This document shows, one piece after another, positions 1 through 10,317 of a DNA stretch of 64,000 nt. The first letter of the stretch is position 1, and each line of letters starts with the position of its first letter. Source of the DNA: Arctopsyche grandis. Lineage: Eukaryota; Arthropoda; Insecta; Trichoptera; Hydropsychidae. The notes under the pieces were generated by a model. The model made no database searches and was not told the origin of the DNA. It saw only the letters and a program-made list of their open reading frames with translations. The DNA is taken from NCBI RefSeq assembly GCF_051622035.1, contig NC_135365.1:19177501-19241500 (forward strand). The letters run 5' to 3'. Position numbers and translations under genes: made by a program.

Positions 1-1310
1 ATACTAAGAAAAAAAGAACGGGAAAAATGCGATTCTCTCATTGAAATTGCAACGAACTACATTTTTGTATACTGCTTTGAAGCTAGAGCATTTGTGAACA
101 AAAAAAAAATTTTTAATATCGACAAAGTAATACAAGCGATAAAATAATTTGTCATCATTAAAGCCTTCTCAAAATAATAACAATTATTCAATGAAACACA
201 CAACAGATTATATTTAAATTAAATACCAGCATCCCGCTTTTGATATACCGCATCGACTCATACGTGCTATTAAAATGTTATAACATAATACAGCATCACA
301 TTAGTTATGAAACACGTTTCTAGAATTTATGATATATATTTTATTTAATACCTACACGGATAATTCTCGAGTAAAACAATTATTACACGACTCTCTCTAG
401 CCAATATCAATTAAAATTTCACCAACTACCAAACGGTATGTGTACAATGTTGACCCACAAGTTTCAGTCGATTTATCGTCGTCTGAAACGTACACCGATT
501 TCAGCAGACCGGAGATATATAGCGAGACAAATTGTCTTTGCTGATTTCGGTTTCAGTCCAAAACTCGGCGTGAGGACTTAATAGAGGGAAACTGACTAGT
601 TTGAAGCATGATTTGCCTCTGGGGTTGTATCGGCAACGTTCCTCGTATACTAATTAGCCTGTCTTTAGGTTGAACGTCCAGTTGAACGTTCATTGCATAC
701 TATGTACATATATACGTACATAGTTGGTATATTACACGTACATATATGGTTAGGATATTCTGAGAAATTAATGTGGCCAATGCACCACTTGCATAAATTG
801 ACCGTCGTTTAATGTACATAATAAGCCCCTGAAACGGACGGCTCAAGTAGATTAAGTCCGTGACCGTATAAATTTATTATGGTTCAAATTTATAAAGTGT
901 CTAGATGATTTTGGGTGTATATCTAAATATAACATGTACAATTCTGTGATAGGTTGTACCGTGTGTGCATACAACAGTTTGTTGAAAAACGATTTCACTT
1001 TTGTTTGTGAAGTTTTATTTACTTTTGATCTGGTAAGCTTTCATGACAGGTTTCAAAGTGCTTTTCGACTTCTTAATTGAATGCTTTGTTCTGGCTATAT
1101 ATTAGCTATCATTCTCATGAACTGCACATTACCGATTGCTTTCCTGTAGGTATACACAAAGCTGTCGTTGTGTAAAACTAAAACTGGCTAAATTCTTCAA
1201 GATTTTCGCAGAACTATCTATATATTAAAATAAAATAAGCAGCATGAAAATTATTTCTTAAAAACTTTTTTTTAATTTGTGTATATTTTTCCCACGTTGC
1301 AATTTGTACA
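1..1310. other. No supported feature
   Basis: AT-rich noncoding sequence. Short TACATATA-type simple repeats lie near 705-745. No reading frame, tRNA fold or transposon end was recognised. Confidence 0.6.
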
Positions 1311-1588
1311 TCATAAATTTTTGAAATCATATTCAAATAGTGGTGACATATGTAGTAGGTAGAATGATTTTGCCAATTGTAAGAGGAACTGTTTCAACAA
1401 TGAAATCAGATAAATTGGCTAACTTTAATAAGAAACGATTGACTTGGAGTCACTAATTTCCAAATCTGACCTGCAGTACTATAGAAATACTTCAGAATAA
1501 ACTATTTTCAACTGAGCTCAACTCGGGGCTTGAACCTGGAAACCTCTCAGTGGTCAACATCAACGCAACCACCAAGATATACTGTTGC
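1311..1588 (-). mobile_element. SINE, head type A (minus orientation)
   Basis: Diverged copy of the main SINE of this window. Read on the minus strand, a tRNA-like head ends at about 1588 and contains a degraded B box near 1525-1545. The shared central block lies at about 1385-1462 (words such as GAAATCAGATAAATTGG on the plus strand), and the 3' part ends in an ATTTGAATATGATTTCAA-type stretch at 1318-1340. Compared with the cleanest copy (61849-62116) it has many substitutions, so it is old. Confidence 0.8.
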
Positions 1589-1951
1589 CTTGAAACATTT
1601 GGTCGATTTGGACTGTATTATACCATATTTTATATTATAAGTTATGACGAAGGATGTGTTGCAATCGATTTTTCTCTGTATCAACCTATGTATGTAGGGA
1701 AGTGAAAATAAAAGGGAATAATTTTTAGATTCTCGAATTCTTGAAAGTTTAAATTTGAGAGTAAATTGGAATATGTGCAAGTTTAAAACGTCTGATTTCA
1801 GATCCGGTTAAAAATCACAGTAACTCTTTAAATAAGAAATTTTACATATTTGTATATCTACTATAAAAAAAATACTAACGTGGGATTTAGTTTTATAAAC
1901 TAGAAGAATGCATGTATGATTAAGTTGGCATGGATGAGTAGAATGAATGTT
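1589..1951. other. No supported feature
   Basis: AT-rich sequence with no recognisable coding or repeat structure. Confidence 0.5.
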
Positions 1952-2043
1952 GAGGTTGGTAGCATGTAATGCGAAAGACCGTTGCGGCGCTCCGCCTAAT
2001 AAACAATATATTGAACGCTCATTTCATTTCATTTCATTACACT
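1952..2043 (+). mobile_element. Possible LINE 3' terminus with (ATTTC)n tail
   Basis: A moderately GC-rich stretch (near 1975-2000) runs into a short tandem ATTTC tail at about 2020-2040. That is the usual layout of non-LTR retrotransposon 3' ends. No coding remnant lies next to it and no TSD was found, so it could also be an ordinary microsatellite. Confidence 0.25.
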
Positions 2044-2900
2044 TTATCTCCCATGTCTCCTGACAAACAAATCCTACATAGCAGTTTTTCAACATTTTTA
2101 TTTTTATTAGGTAATAACATACACACATTATATCTATGTATATTTTGATATAATAATATCATATTATCACTCAATAAGATTTCAACGATTTTCAATGAAA
2201 TTCGATTGCTGTATCCGCTTTATTTCTTAAAAAATGTATCCAACAAGCATTCATCTTATTCATCGTCAATTACTAGGAAGATACACATTATAATATTATT
2301 ATATAATACTGCAAAATAATATTCAATACAATACATAATGTGTATTTATTTTAAGAAATAGGTCAATAGCTAATTTATAACAACAATAATATAATAAAAA
2401 ATATATACGATACGTACTTCAAAATCAAATATTCTTTACGTGCAATAACATGGTTTGGCCATAAAAATTTATCCCTACATATTTGTTTGTTAGCACTAAA
2501 ACGCTTTCCGACCCCCGTGGCCGAAACAATATCTCAATTGACTGTACACGAATAGATCTTGAAGATGCTATTCCGATCGCGCTATAAATATCGGTCAAAC
2601 TATTGATATTACGTATGCGCGGCGTTCTATTTACGAAAATAGAGAATTCATAAAACACAACGGAGATTTGTGAATGAGTACAAAATACACCCACAAAGGT
2701 ATAATAACAGTGAAAATCACAACACGGTTTCTGCTCGAATTGTGCCGGTCCAAGTGAGGGAATTTATTGATATTGATTGGATGCAATGAGCGTGCAAGCG
2801 GTATTCGTGGTTTTGCCAATACGGAGATGTTTATCTAACGACGTTTCTCGACAAATATTGAACGTGACATATGTCCATATATGTACATATATGTATGTGT

Positions 2901-2903
<3 letters not shown>
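2044..2903. other. No supported feature
   Basis: AT-rich. Open frames on the minus strand around 2425-2820 have no recognisable domain and overlap each other. I see no gene. Confidence 0.5.

Positions 2904-2995
<92 letters not shown>
2904..2995. repeat. (TA)n microsatellite
   Basis: About 92 nt of almost uninterrupted TA dinucleotides, preceded by ACATATATGTA-type repeats. Open frames crossing it (Tyr-Ile repeats) are artefacts of the repeat. Its length is likely polymorphic, and assembly length may be unreliable. Confidence 0.97.
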
Positions 2996-2997
<2 letters not shown>

Positions 2998-3633
2998 TAA
3001 CATAATATGAAAAAAGAGGCTTTGTGAGTATGAAGCATTAAGGAACTCCATAAAATTGGTGATCAATATCGGTGTGGCTCTATTTACTCTTCGGTGCCCT
3101 GCGTTATTAAAGGAGGAGAGTATTGGACTAATATTTTCCGAGATACGCCCGTAAAATACCACCTCGAGAGTAAGTGGACTGTAAAAGTGAGCGCGAGAGG
3201 AGTGCCTCAAGTGTGATATGATGGAAGAAAGATCCACGGGACTATAAATCTTTATGAGGGTAGCGAGTGTCCAAAGGGAAACAAAGACGATAGGTTTCCT
3301 TTCGTGCCGAACCGCTAAAAAATATATATACACCCCTAAGAAAAACAGACAACAAACCCCGGTCGGCGCGGGGGGTCGTTAAAAACAAACTGGGTCGTTT
3401 CGGGTCCAATATTCTTTTCCGTGCACAGAAAATCCGGTGGGTCAGAATAAATTTTCGATATTTTGAGAACATCTGAAATGATAATCGCCGTCGTTATCGT
3501 TTACTTTTAAAAACGTTCGCGTTTGTTCCGAAAATTTCATTAGAATTTAGATTGAACGTCGGCGTTGAGAACAATATAAAAAATAAATGCTCTCAAAATT
3601 GAGATGTATATATTTATTTTATGTTAAATCGCG
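2996..3633. other. No supported feature; relatively GC-rich patch
   Basis: 3060-3480 is less AT-rich than its surroundings, with a GC-rich core near 3355-3380. No motif, splice pattern or coding frame was recognised. It lies just downstream of tRNA-Asp in that gene's sense. Confidence 0.4.
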
Positions 3634-3642
3634 AAAAAAAAA
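3634..3642 (-). terminator. Pol III terminator of tRNA-Asp
   Basis: An A9 run on the plus strand, read as T9 on the minus strand, starts six nt past the discriminator base of the tRNA-Asp gene. A T run of this length at this distance is the standard RNA polymerase III stop signal. Confidence 0.85.
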
Positions 3643-3648
3643 GTGATT

Positions 3649-3720
3649 CTCCCCGGCGGGGAATCGAACCCCGGTCTCCCGCGTGACAGGCGGGGATACT
3701 GACCACTATACTACCGAGGA
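3649..3720 (-). tRNA. tRNA-Asp (anticodon GTC)
   Basis: A 72-nt cloverleaf read on the minus strand. The acceptor arm starts TCCTCGG and pairs with CCGGGGA, followed by discriminator G. The anticodon stem-loop contains CCTGTCACG, giving anticodon GTC. The T arm contains GGTTCGATTCC, a perfect B box; the A box lies in TAGTATAGTGGTCAGTA. There is no intron, and CCA is not encoded, as expected for a eukaryotic nuclear gene. A strong T-run terminator follows. All arms are intact, so this is probably functional and not a SINE or pseudogene. It delivers aspartate at GAC/GAT codons in cytosolic translation. Confidence 0.97.
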
Positions 3721-4264
3721 CTACACATATTTGATACCGATATAACTTCACCTTTGTGATAATATTTTCATTTGGAGTACCTTTTAATCTAATATAATTT
3801 CATTCAGTGCGAATGCGTTCGCTCACTGTACTAATTCTCGATAACAGTTTCAAGGTTAAATGCCTGATATATTTTGACATCTACTGTGACACCATTAAGT
3901 GTGTTGTGATGTAATCAAAATGAACCGTTTATAATATATTTTTATGTAAGTATGCAAAAATGTCAACAACAAAAAACCAGTTGCTTAACTAACTCAATAC
4001 ATTTAGTTCAATGAGCAATGAAAAGCAATAATTTGTAATTTTAATTAAATTTATATCGCTTTTTCTTTCACGAGTAAAACTACAAGATTTTATTAGACCG
4101 TTTGCTAAAAACTGCACTTTTCAGATGTGATAAAAAATGCAATTTTTCAGCTACGTATAATATGCGCTTACTAAATATTTATTTGGTGAATATTGTTTTG
4201 AATAGTTTTATCCCATAATACTGGAATCAATTGTTATCCTTCAAAAATGGCAATCTTTAGAAAT
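3721..4264. other. No supported feature
   Basis: Upstream flank of tRNA-Asp, AT-rich. No coding or repeat structure was recognised. Confidence 0.5.
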
Positions 4265-5102
4265 TAGTGTAATAACAAAAATTTAAAAAAAATGTAAAAA
4301 TATAATTAATGGAGAGGAGACGTATCAATCTTTACTAAGTTTAACCTACTAAATTCGAATATGACAATGATTTTTGTTGGATTGCTTTCGTTTAAGAGAT
4401 ACAAGCGATTTAAAAAAAATGTGCAATTTTTATGCACATGTGCAATTTTAATTTTTGGAAGTCTTTAATTCAAAATCTAGTATTGCTGTTCCAAGTATTG
4501 CTGTTAAGTATTGGAATCAATAGTCAGATATTTTTTCGACTGATTTTAATTTTTTATTGCTTTGTAATAATTATAATAAATTATCTAGCAAATTTTAAAA
4601 GACAAAAATATTAATTTTTCCGTAATATTATGAGCTCATTAGCTAATTTATCACTTTGCCAAGTTTATGCCCCGCCTCGCCTAAAACATTTCATATTGTA
4701 ATTTAAAATCATTTACCGCTCGAATAAGTGCGTTTCGATAAAACAAAAAATATCGACTAAAAAACCAATCTTCATAAACATGGGAAAGTGAAAAATTAGC
4801 TAAATAAACTCATAATATTAGGGAAAAAAAATATTTCTGACTTTAAAATTCGCTAGATAATTTATTATAATTATTTCAAAGCAAGAAAAAATCATACTCA
4901 ATTTTGGCACAGCAATACTAGATTTTGAATTAAAGACTACAAAAGCCAAAAATCTATAAAAATTGCACATTTTTTCAAATGCTTGTATTTCTTAAACGAG
5001 ATCAATCTAACGAAAATTATTATAATATTCGAATTCAATGAGTTAAACTTAGTAAAAATTGATTAATTTCCGCTCCAGTAAATTTTTTTGTTGCTCAGTG
5101 TA
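4265..5102. mobile_element. Long inverted-repeat (fold-back) element, TA target site
   Basis: Two arms of about 330-400 nt, 4267-4669 and 4773-5100, are imperfect reverse complements around a 103-nt centre (4670-4772). Matching words in both arms include ATTCAAAATCTAGTATTGCTG, AATAATTATAATAAATTATC and ACTTAGTAAA-type stretches. The outer ends pair GTGTAATAACAAAAA with CACTGAGCAACAAAAA. TA dinucleotides at 4265-4266 and 5101-5102 would fit a TA target duplication (Tc1/mariner type), but two bases are weak proof. No transposase is present. A related element lies at about 23063-23512. Short open frames inside the arms are not genes. Confidence 0.75.
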
Positions 5103-5802
5103 ATTAGTACCAGAAATGTTTCATCTTATAATATCGAGACTTAAAGAACTTCATCTTAAATTACATTCCTTAAAAATAGTTTCCGTTCAATTTTTATTTG
5201 TTAAAATATAATTAATTTTAACAAAGATGATATTCATTTGTTTTCACAATATTCATCTTCATATAAGAGGTCGTCAATTATAAATTATTCCACTGATTTT
5301 ATGAGCTCCATGATACTATACATATTTTTGTACCAATGTGTACATACATACATATGTACATATGTTACACTTGTTACACAAATAACAGTTAGCTGTTGTA
5401 TAAATATTAAAAATAGAGGTTAGGTTAGATTATAATATAATTAAAACTAAACCAGTTCAAAAATATTTCATATAAAAAATAAATGAATTAGCACTGAAAC
5501 AAATTTATATTTTCGTAATATGGTCAAGGTCGTTAAACAAAAACATAAAAATATGCTTTCCCTATTATTATATCTATAGTATCCGTTCAATGCGAAGATA
5601 TTTTAAATATACTTATATTTTTGTGGAACGCGCGAGATTTATTCATTTTCAATACAACGCTGATTCAACTCGCAACATAAATCTTATCCAAAAAAAAAAA
5701 AAATCGAAATATCCGAGCGGAAAATATTTAAAAATATTGCGCACCAAATTTTTTACAATAAATTACTTCATTTCACATCTCAACCAAGACAAAAATAATT
5801 CG
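5103..5802. other. No supported feature
   Basis: AT-rich. ACATACATATGTACATATG-type repeat near 5342-5365. Nothing else recognised. Confidence 0.5.
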
Positions 5803-5811
5803 AAAAAAAAA
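5803..5811 (-). terminator. Pol III terminator of tRNA-Ile
   Basis: An A9 run on the plus strand (T9 on the minus strand) begins four nt beyond the last base of the tRNA-Ile gene. Confidence 0.85.
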
Positions 5812-5815
5812 TAAA

Positions 5816-5889
5816 TGGCCCATGGGGGGATCGAACCCACGACCTTCGCGTTATTAGCACGACGCTCTAACCAACTGAGCTAATGGGCC
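5816..5889 (-). tRNA. tRNA-Ile (anticodon AAT)
   Basis: A 74-nt cloverleaf on the minus strand. Acceptor GGCCCAT pairs with ATGGGCC, followed by discriminator A. The D arm holds the A box TAGCTCAGTTGG. The anticodon loop CTAATAA gives AAT; the first A is expected to be edited to inosine so that ATT/ATC/ATA are read. The T arm holds GGTTCGATCCC, a perfect B box. There is no intron and no encoded CCA. A T-run terminator follows. It is on the same strand as tRNA-Asp, about 2.1 kb away with a fold-back element between them, so each gene is presumably transcribed alone by pol III. Confidence 0.97.
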
Positions 5890-6804
5890 GGCGACATGCA
5901 CGTTGAAGTTTTATCAAGAAAAATGTAATTGATAACTCTCGAGATGAAAATTCCGGTTTTCAGACATCCACTTGATGAAGTTGGAAACTTGCGTATCTAG
6001 TTTTAACGAGTGCCGCACACTTGAGACGCGACCTCCGAAACTGGGTGATCTTCGGTGACCTCTTCCCGCTCTCGCACCGGGTTGGACGAGTAATTTACTT
6101 AATGTACATAGCTTAATTAATGGGGTAATCTTTCGGAGAGGAGAACCCCGTTCATATCTGATTTAATAGACACCGCACTTCACGGCGCTAATAGCCGCGC
6201 CAACCCCCGGCCGACCCCCATTACGAGACAAAATCATCCGAGAAGGGGGGTTCGTATCTATATAAATTGAACGATCCTTTTCTATCTAAATTTTACGGCG
6301 TCCTTCGTCCGTGGGAAATGCACTTGAAATAAAATTTGTCTCTATTTTACCCTTTTCGAAGCGGAAGCCTGGCAATGTTACCGTATAGCACGGTATGAAG
6401 CGTTCCAGTATTTTTAAAGTGGGTTAATATTCTACATATATTTCAATTTCAGAATATTTCCATTATATTAGAGATATAAATATTCAATAATATATGTACA
6501 TATGTAAAATTCGAATTGAGATGCTAGTATAAAGGCATTAAGGAATTCTTTAACTTAAATGTAGAATTTTTTTTATATATCTGTCCCTCTACGCCCACAT
6601 TGAGGAAACCTCATAACTATGGAATAATTTTAATTATAGAAATATCAAAATTTCTTGGTATATAATTTTTTTACGATTAAACTTTAAGTAACCATTCATT
6701 TTTACTATTCATTCATTTTTTTTTCACTCGAAGGTGAAACCTGTGACCAAATTTGTATATATGTAATTTATATAAAATTATAGCATATTACATTATTATT
6801 ATAA
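5890..6804. other. No supported feature; GC-rich patch near 6000-6300
   Basis: The upstream flank of tRNA-Ile is distinctly GC-rich between about 6005 and 6270, which stands out in this window. No coding frame with convincing codon use was found. It could be conserved noncoding DNA. Confidence 0.4.
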
Positions 6805-7012
6805 ATGACAAATGAGGATAGGTTGGCGATTTGTTTGGAACCGTTTCAACAATTAAATCATATAAAGTGTCAAACTCTGGTAGAAAATGGTCGACCTGGA
6901 GTCACATACATTTATCCAAGGTCTGGCTAGCAACATCGAGCCAGAAATTGAGCCCATGATCCCTCAATTGATAGCATTATACGCTAACCACTGAACTATA
7001 TATGTTGCTGGT
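6805..7012 (-). mobile_element. SINE, head type B (minus orientation)
   Basis: Central block words CCGTTTCAACAATTAAATCA and GGTCGACCTGGAGTCACATA match the other SINE copies. The tRNA-like head (minus sense) lies at about 6950-7012, with a TTGCTGG boundary at its inner edge. This head belongs to type B, also seen at 27925-28274 and 59015-59222. Confidence 0.75.
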
Positions 7013-7322
7013 TTTACTACTTTCAGAATTTTTCTCCATTTAAAATAGTGTGTTTTTATCAATATGTGTTTGCATATGAGTGTTTATGTACATACATGTG
7101 TGTTGTGTATGTGTATATATGTATGTATGTACATACATACATATTATATATACTCATAGATGCCGAGAGAAAATTTGGGTCCAAGGAAAAATTTAATTTG
7201 GTGATAAAAAATAAAAAAATTAATGTGCGTTTAATAAGTAGCTGACTTTTTGTGGTGAATTTTGTCGACGAATTCGTCACCACTGGACAGACAAGAGGCT
7301 TCGCTTATGTACATATGTATGT
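7013..7322. repeat. TACATA/TATG simple-repeat patch
   Basis: Between 7081 and 7150 the sequence alternates TGTACATACATG, TATATGTATGTATG and ACATACATAC words. Open frames across it on both strands are artefacts. The remainder shows nothing recognisable. Confidence 0.7.
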
Positions 7323-7440
7323 TACACCGAATCCGTGAAATTGGCTATTACACGCATTCGCCAAGAGAATTGCCGAATGCGTGAAAAATGCAAGCACGTT
7401 GCCCAGTTCACGGATTCTTTGCCGAATGCGTGTAATCGGT
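7323..7440. repeat. Cluster of short inverted and direct repeats (GAATGCGTG words)
   Basis: GAATCCGTGAA (near 7329), ACACGCATTCGCC (near 7352), GCCGAATGCGTGA (near 7373), TTCACGGATTC (near 7408) and GCCGAATGCGTGTAAT (near 7421) are alternating direct and inverted copies of one motif. The arrangement can fold into nested hairpins. Identity unknown; possibly a transposon subterminal region. Confidence 0.6.
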
Positions 7441-9370
7441 AAAAATTTGTCTGCTCAAAGCGTGGAGTCGGCAAATAGACAGCAGCGCTCCGGTGTTGTT
7501 TTTTAGAACTAATCAAATGTCATTAGATCAGCGGTCACCAACATGTCGGACCTCACGAACCCTTATGCCATAATTTTAAATCCTGTTGACCACAAATATG
7601 ATTATCATGACACTAAGTCTTAATAATAAGTTAACTGATATTTGTCTCCAGTAACTTCACTTAGTAACCGGACTTCGGGAATTTGTACCGTCTCCTTCCC
7701 CTCTCCTCGGTATTGTATATACATATGTACATATAATAGGTCCATTCTAATGTACCAATATCTAGGAATGTATGTACATATGTATTTACATACAAGTTGT
7801 ATGATATAACGTACATACATATATGTACCTGATCTAGTCAATAACAATTATAAACAAAGAAGAAAAATAAGCTTCTTAAATGTTTATTATAGTCAAAGTT
7901 AAATTAAGTCGATGAGAATAAGCTCTCTTGAGTAGCACCCCCCCCCCCCTCCACCATAATTTACATTGACATACTATTGATTTAATCAATGTATTTAAAA
8001 TATGTAGGCGTTTAATTTTCGTAGCAATTACCTGATCATATATACATATTTAGTTTACGTATTATATGTAATCATTAAAAAAGGGACCAGTTTACAATGT
8101 CCAAAATGGGAACACAAAGAACGAAAAGGCTCGAAATCGCTGCGGTAGGATTTCCCAAGCGCCGACTATTGTTTTGCACTGCGGTTCTCATTACTTCGAG
8201 GGGGTGGAATAAAACTACCCCCGCCGTTAATATCACCCCCGGGTATCCTATTAAGAAAACCGACATACATAGTTTCATTCTTATAATGTGTACACGCACA
8301 CGAAACGGAACACGTATATAATAATAATTATAATTAAATTTCCGCGCGCAATAATTCATGCCGGATATAATTGACGTTTTAATGGTCGTTGCCGCCTAAT
8401 TGAGATTATATCGCCTCTGTGCTCACACATAAATTACATTTACTCCTTTCGTATTAATTATAAGTTCGCCAAATAAATATTAGACGTTTTAATGAGGGTG
8501 GCGGAGCACAAGGGTTGGAAAATCAAACGAAACTTTCCCCAGACTCTCATACATATGTACATATGTACTAAGCGAGCTTGCGTCGAAACGTAACGAACGT
8601 ACGTACAATAGTGTCTTGTTATTATTGAGACGTGTAATTGGCACAATGTATGTACATATGTATATATGTACGTATGTTGATAAAACTTGATGTAAATTGA
8701 TACGTTGATGCGAGTTCACGTGTGTGTGTCGTATGTTATATAATCTTTACTTCATCCTTTGACGTATGCGTACAGATGAAAGCCTTTCCGTGTTCTCGTG
8801 AACGAAGACAAATTCTAGTATAAGTCCTTGAAAAATTCATGTTACTTCGTCGCTCTCCATGGAATCGCTCCTATATGAACATTTAACGCATACGGGGAAT
8901 ACATATTTTATAATGTACCCAAGGTTGGAATCAATCATACCAAGGATGATTACATTATATTATTAATGCTTGAAAAACACTTGTGTTATTAATCTATGTC
9001 TATTTGTAATCTGCAAAGAAAAATCATATAAACTACTTATGGTGATGTGAATAAAAAATTTAAATAAAATATTTTTTATATATACTCAATGTCGGCAAAA
9101 GATATGTCAATCATTTTAATGTAATAATTTAATTTCAAAATATTTGCAACTGCGATCTGTATTGTGGGGATTTTGGTGTTATTGATTTGTCTCTATGTAA
9201 TGGTAACTTAAGATAAACGGAGATTAGACTCCTTTGTGATACATATGTATTGTGTAGGCGGTGGAAGTCATGTAGGTACACACAGTTACTTGCGTGAGAA
9301 AACGAAATCAAATTATTGATAAGATCTGTCAGTATACATATATCCAAGTGGAACTGTGGAATATTTATTT
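7441..9370. other. No supported gene; small repeats only
   Basis: Contains C12 at 7938-7949, several TACATATGTACATA patches (7717-7830, 8551-8570, 8645-8680), and a segment starting near 7530 (CAGCGGTCACCAACATG) that resembles a degraded hAT-type terminus. The moderately GC-rich stretch at 8090-8300 has open frames on both strands but no domain. Nothing is firmly supported. Confidence 0.4.
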
Positions 9371-9475
9371 ATATTTTGGGAAAGTCAATAGGCCCAAATA
9401 TATTTTTCCCATGATGCTCTTATGGAGTTGCCCCTGAGTGACATCTATGATATTAAACTTGTACTTATGTACATA
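9371..9475 (-). mobile_element. SINE 3' tail fragment
   Basis: The plus-strand words CCCAAATATATTTTTCCCATGATG and CTATGATATTAAACTTGTAC match the 3' part seen reversed in the SINE at 13200-13590 and in the fragment at 26084-26252. Only the tail is preserved; head and centre are missing. Confidence 0.6.
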
Positions 9476-9810
9476 AATGTATATATATTAAAATATATTT
9501 ATAATAATAATACGTTTATATAATAATAATATATTTATATGTAGATTCAAAAATTTATAATTTTTGAAATCATATTTAATTCTCAAGATAAGGGTGGCCT
9601 CCCCACGCCGTTGTGTATTTGTATCGTCAAATTGTTTTCTTGCTGCCGCATCTTCTCATTTCCGCTCATCTCTGTATGTTCGGTGGACGAAGCTTCTTCA
9701 CCGACCGCCATAAATTGACTTTCAATTGAATAAATAATTAATTATTTAATATTATTATCATTTTATTATATTTATTTATTTTACCATTCATCTGTATTAT
9801 CTACTAGTTG
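9476..9810. other. No supported feature
   Basis: AT-rich ATAATAATA stretches, then a short GC-richer piece (9590-9715). Nothing recognised. Confidence 0.45.
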
Positions 9811-10060
9811 TTTTACCCAGCTTCGCTTAGTATTTGTAATATAAACAGCTTAAACATGGCGAATCTAATAGTAAATATTTATTTGTTTTTTTATTAAATT
9901 TATTTGAATCGAAAAAAATATAATATTCAACCAATTGAATAATCGACATAGAAACTTTGTTTTATTTGCGAAGTTCCCAACCAAAGATACGATAACGATA
10001 AGATGGAGATTGCACTGTTCTCCCTATCGTCTGGAATAAAACGTTGTTATTATTATTATA
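9811..10060 (+). repeat. Dispersed repeat resembling the CTAGCTGACCCGGC type of insects
   Basis: Begins near 9806 with CTAGTTGTTTTACCCAGCTTCGCTTAG (positions 9806-9831), close in style to the common insect repeat whose start reads about CTAGCTGACCCGGC. It ends at a short TTATTATTA tract near 10045-10060, where the SINE at 10061 begins. A second repeat of this style is at 55765-55940. The class (LINE, Helitron or other) cannot be decided from sequence alone. Confidence 0.35.
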
Positions 10061-10317
10061 TTCAAAAAGAGGGTGACATAGTGGGTTGGATAGTTTTTGC
10101 CAATTTAATGAGGAACCGTTTCAACAATGAAATCAGGTAAATTGGCAAACTCTGATAGGAAACGATCGACTTGGAGTCACAAATATCTAAGTCTGGCCTG
10201 CAGCACTACAGATGAAACTCGGAATATTTTTTTTTCCAATCAAGTTCAACTCACGGGATCGAATCCGACAACCTCTCGATGATTTTCACTAACGGAACCA
10301 ACAAGCTATACTGCTGA
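10061..10317 (-). mobile_element. SINE, head type A (minus orientation)
   Basis: Well-preserved central block at 10100-10190, including GAGGAACCGTTTCAACAATG and CGATCGACTTGGAGTCAC. The tRNA-like head on the minus strand has a B-box-like GATTCGATCCC at about 10257-10267. The head end AGCTATACTGCTG is at 10305-10317. Confidence 0.85.

Noticed and set aside
2764..3333. 189-codon minus-strand frame, and overlapping frames rich in Tyr-Ile
   Set aside because: It runs through the (TA)n microsatellite on both strands; the flanking residues show no domain.
7930..7960. C12 run as a regulatory element
   Set aside because: A simple homopolymer with no further structure; only noted.
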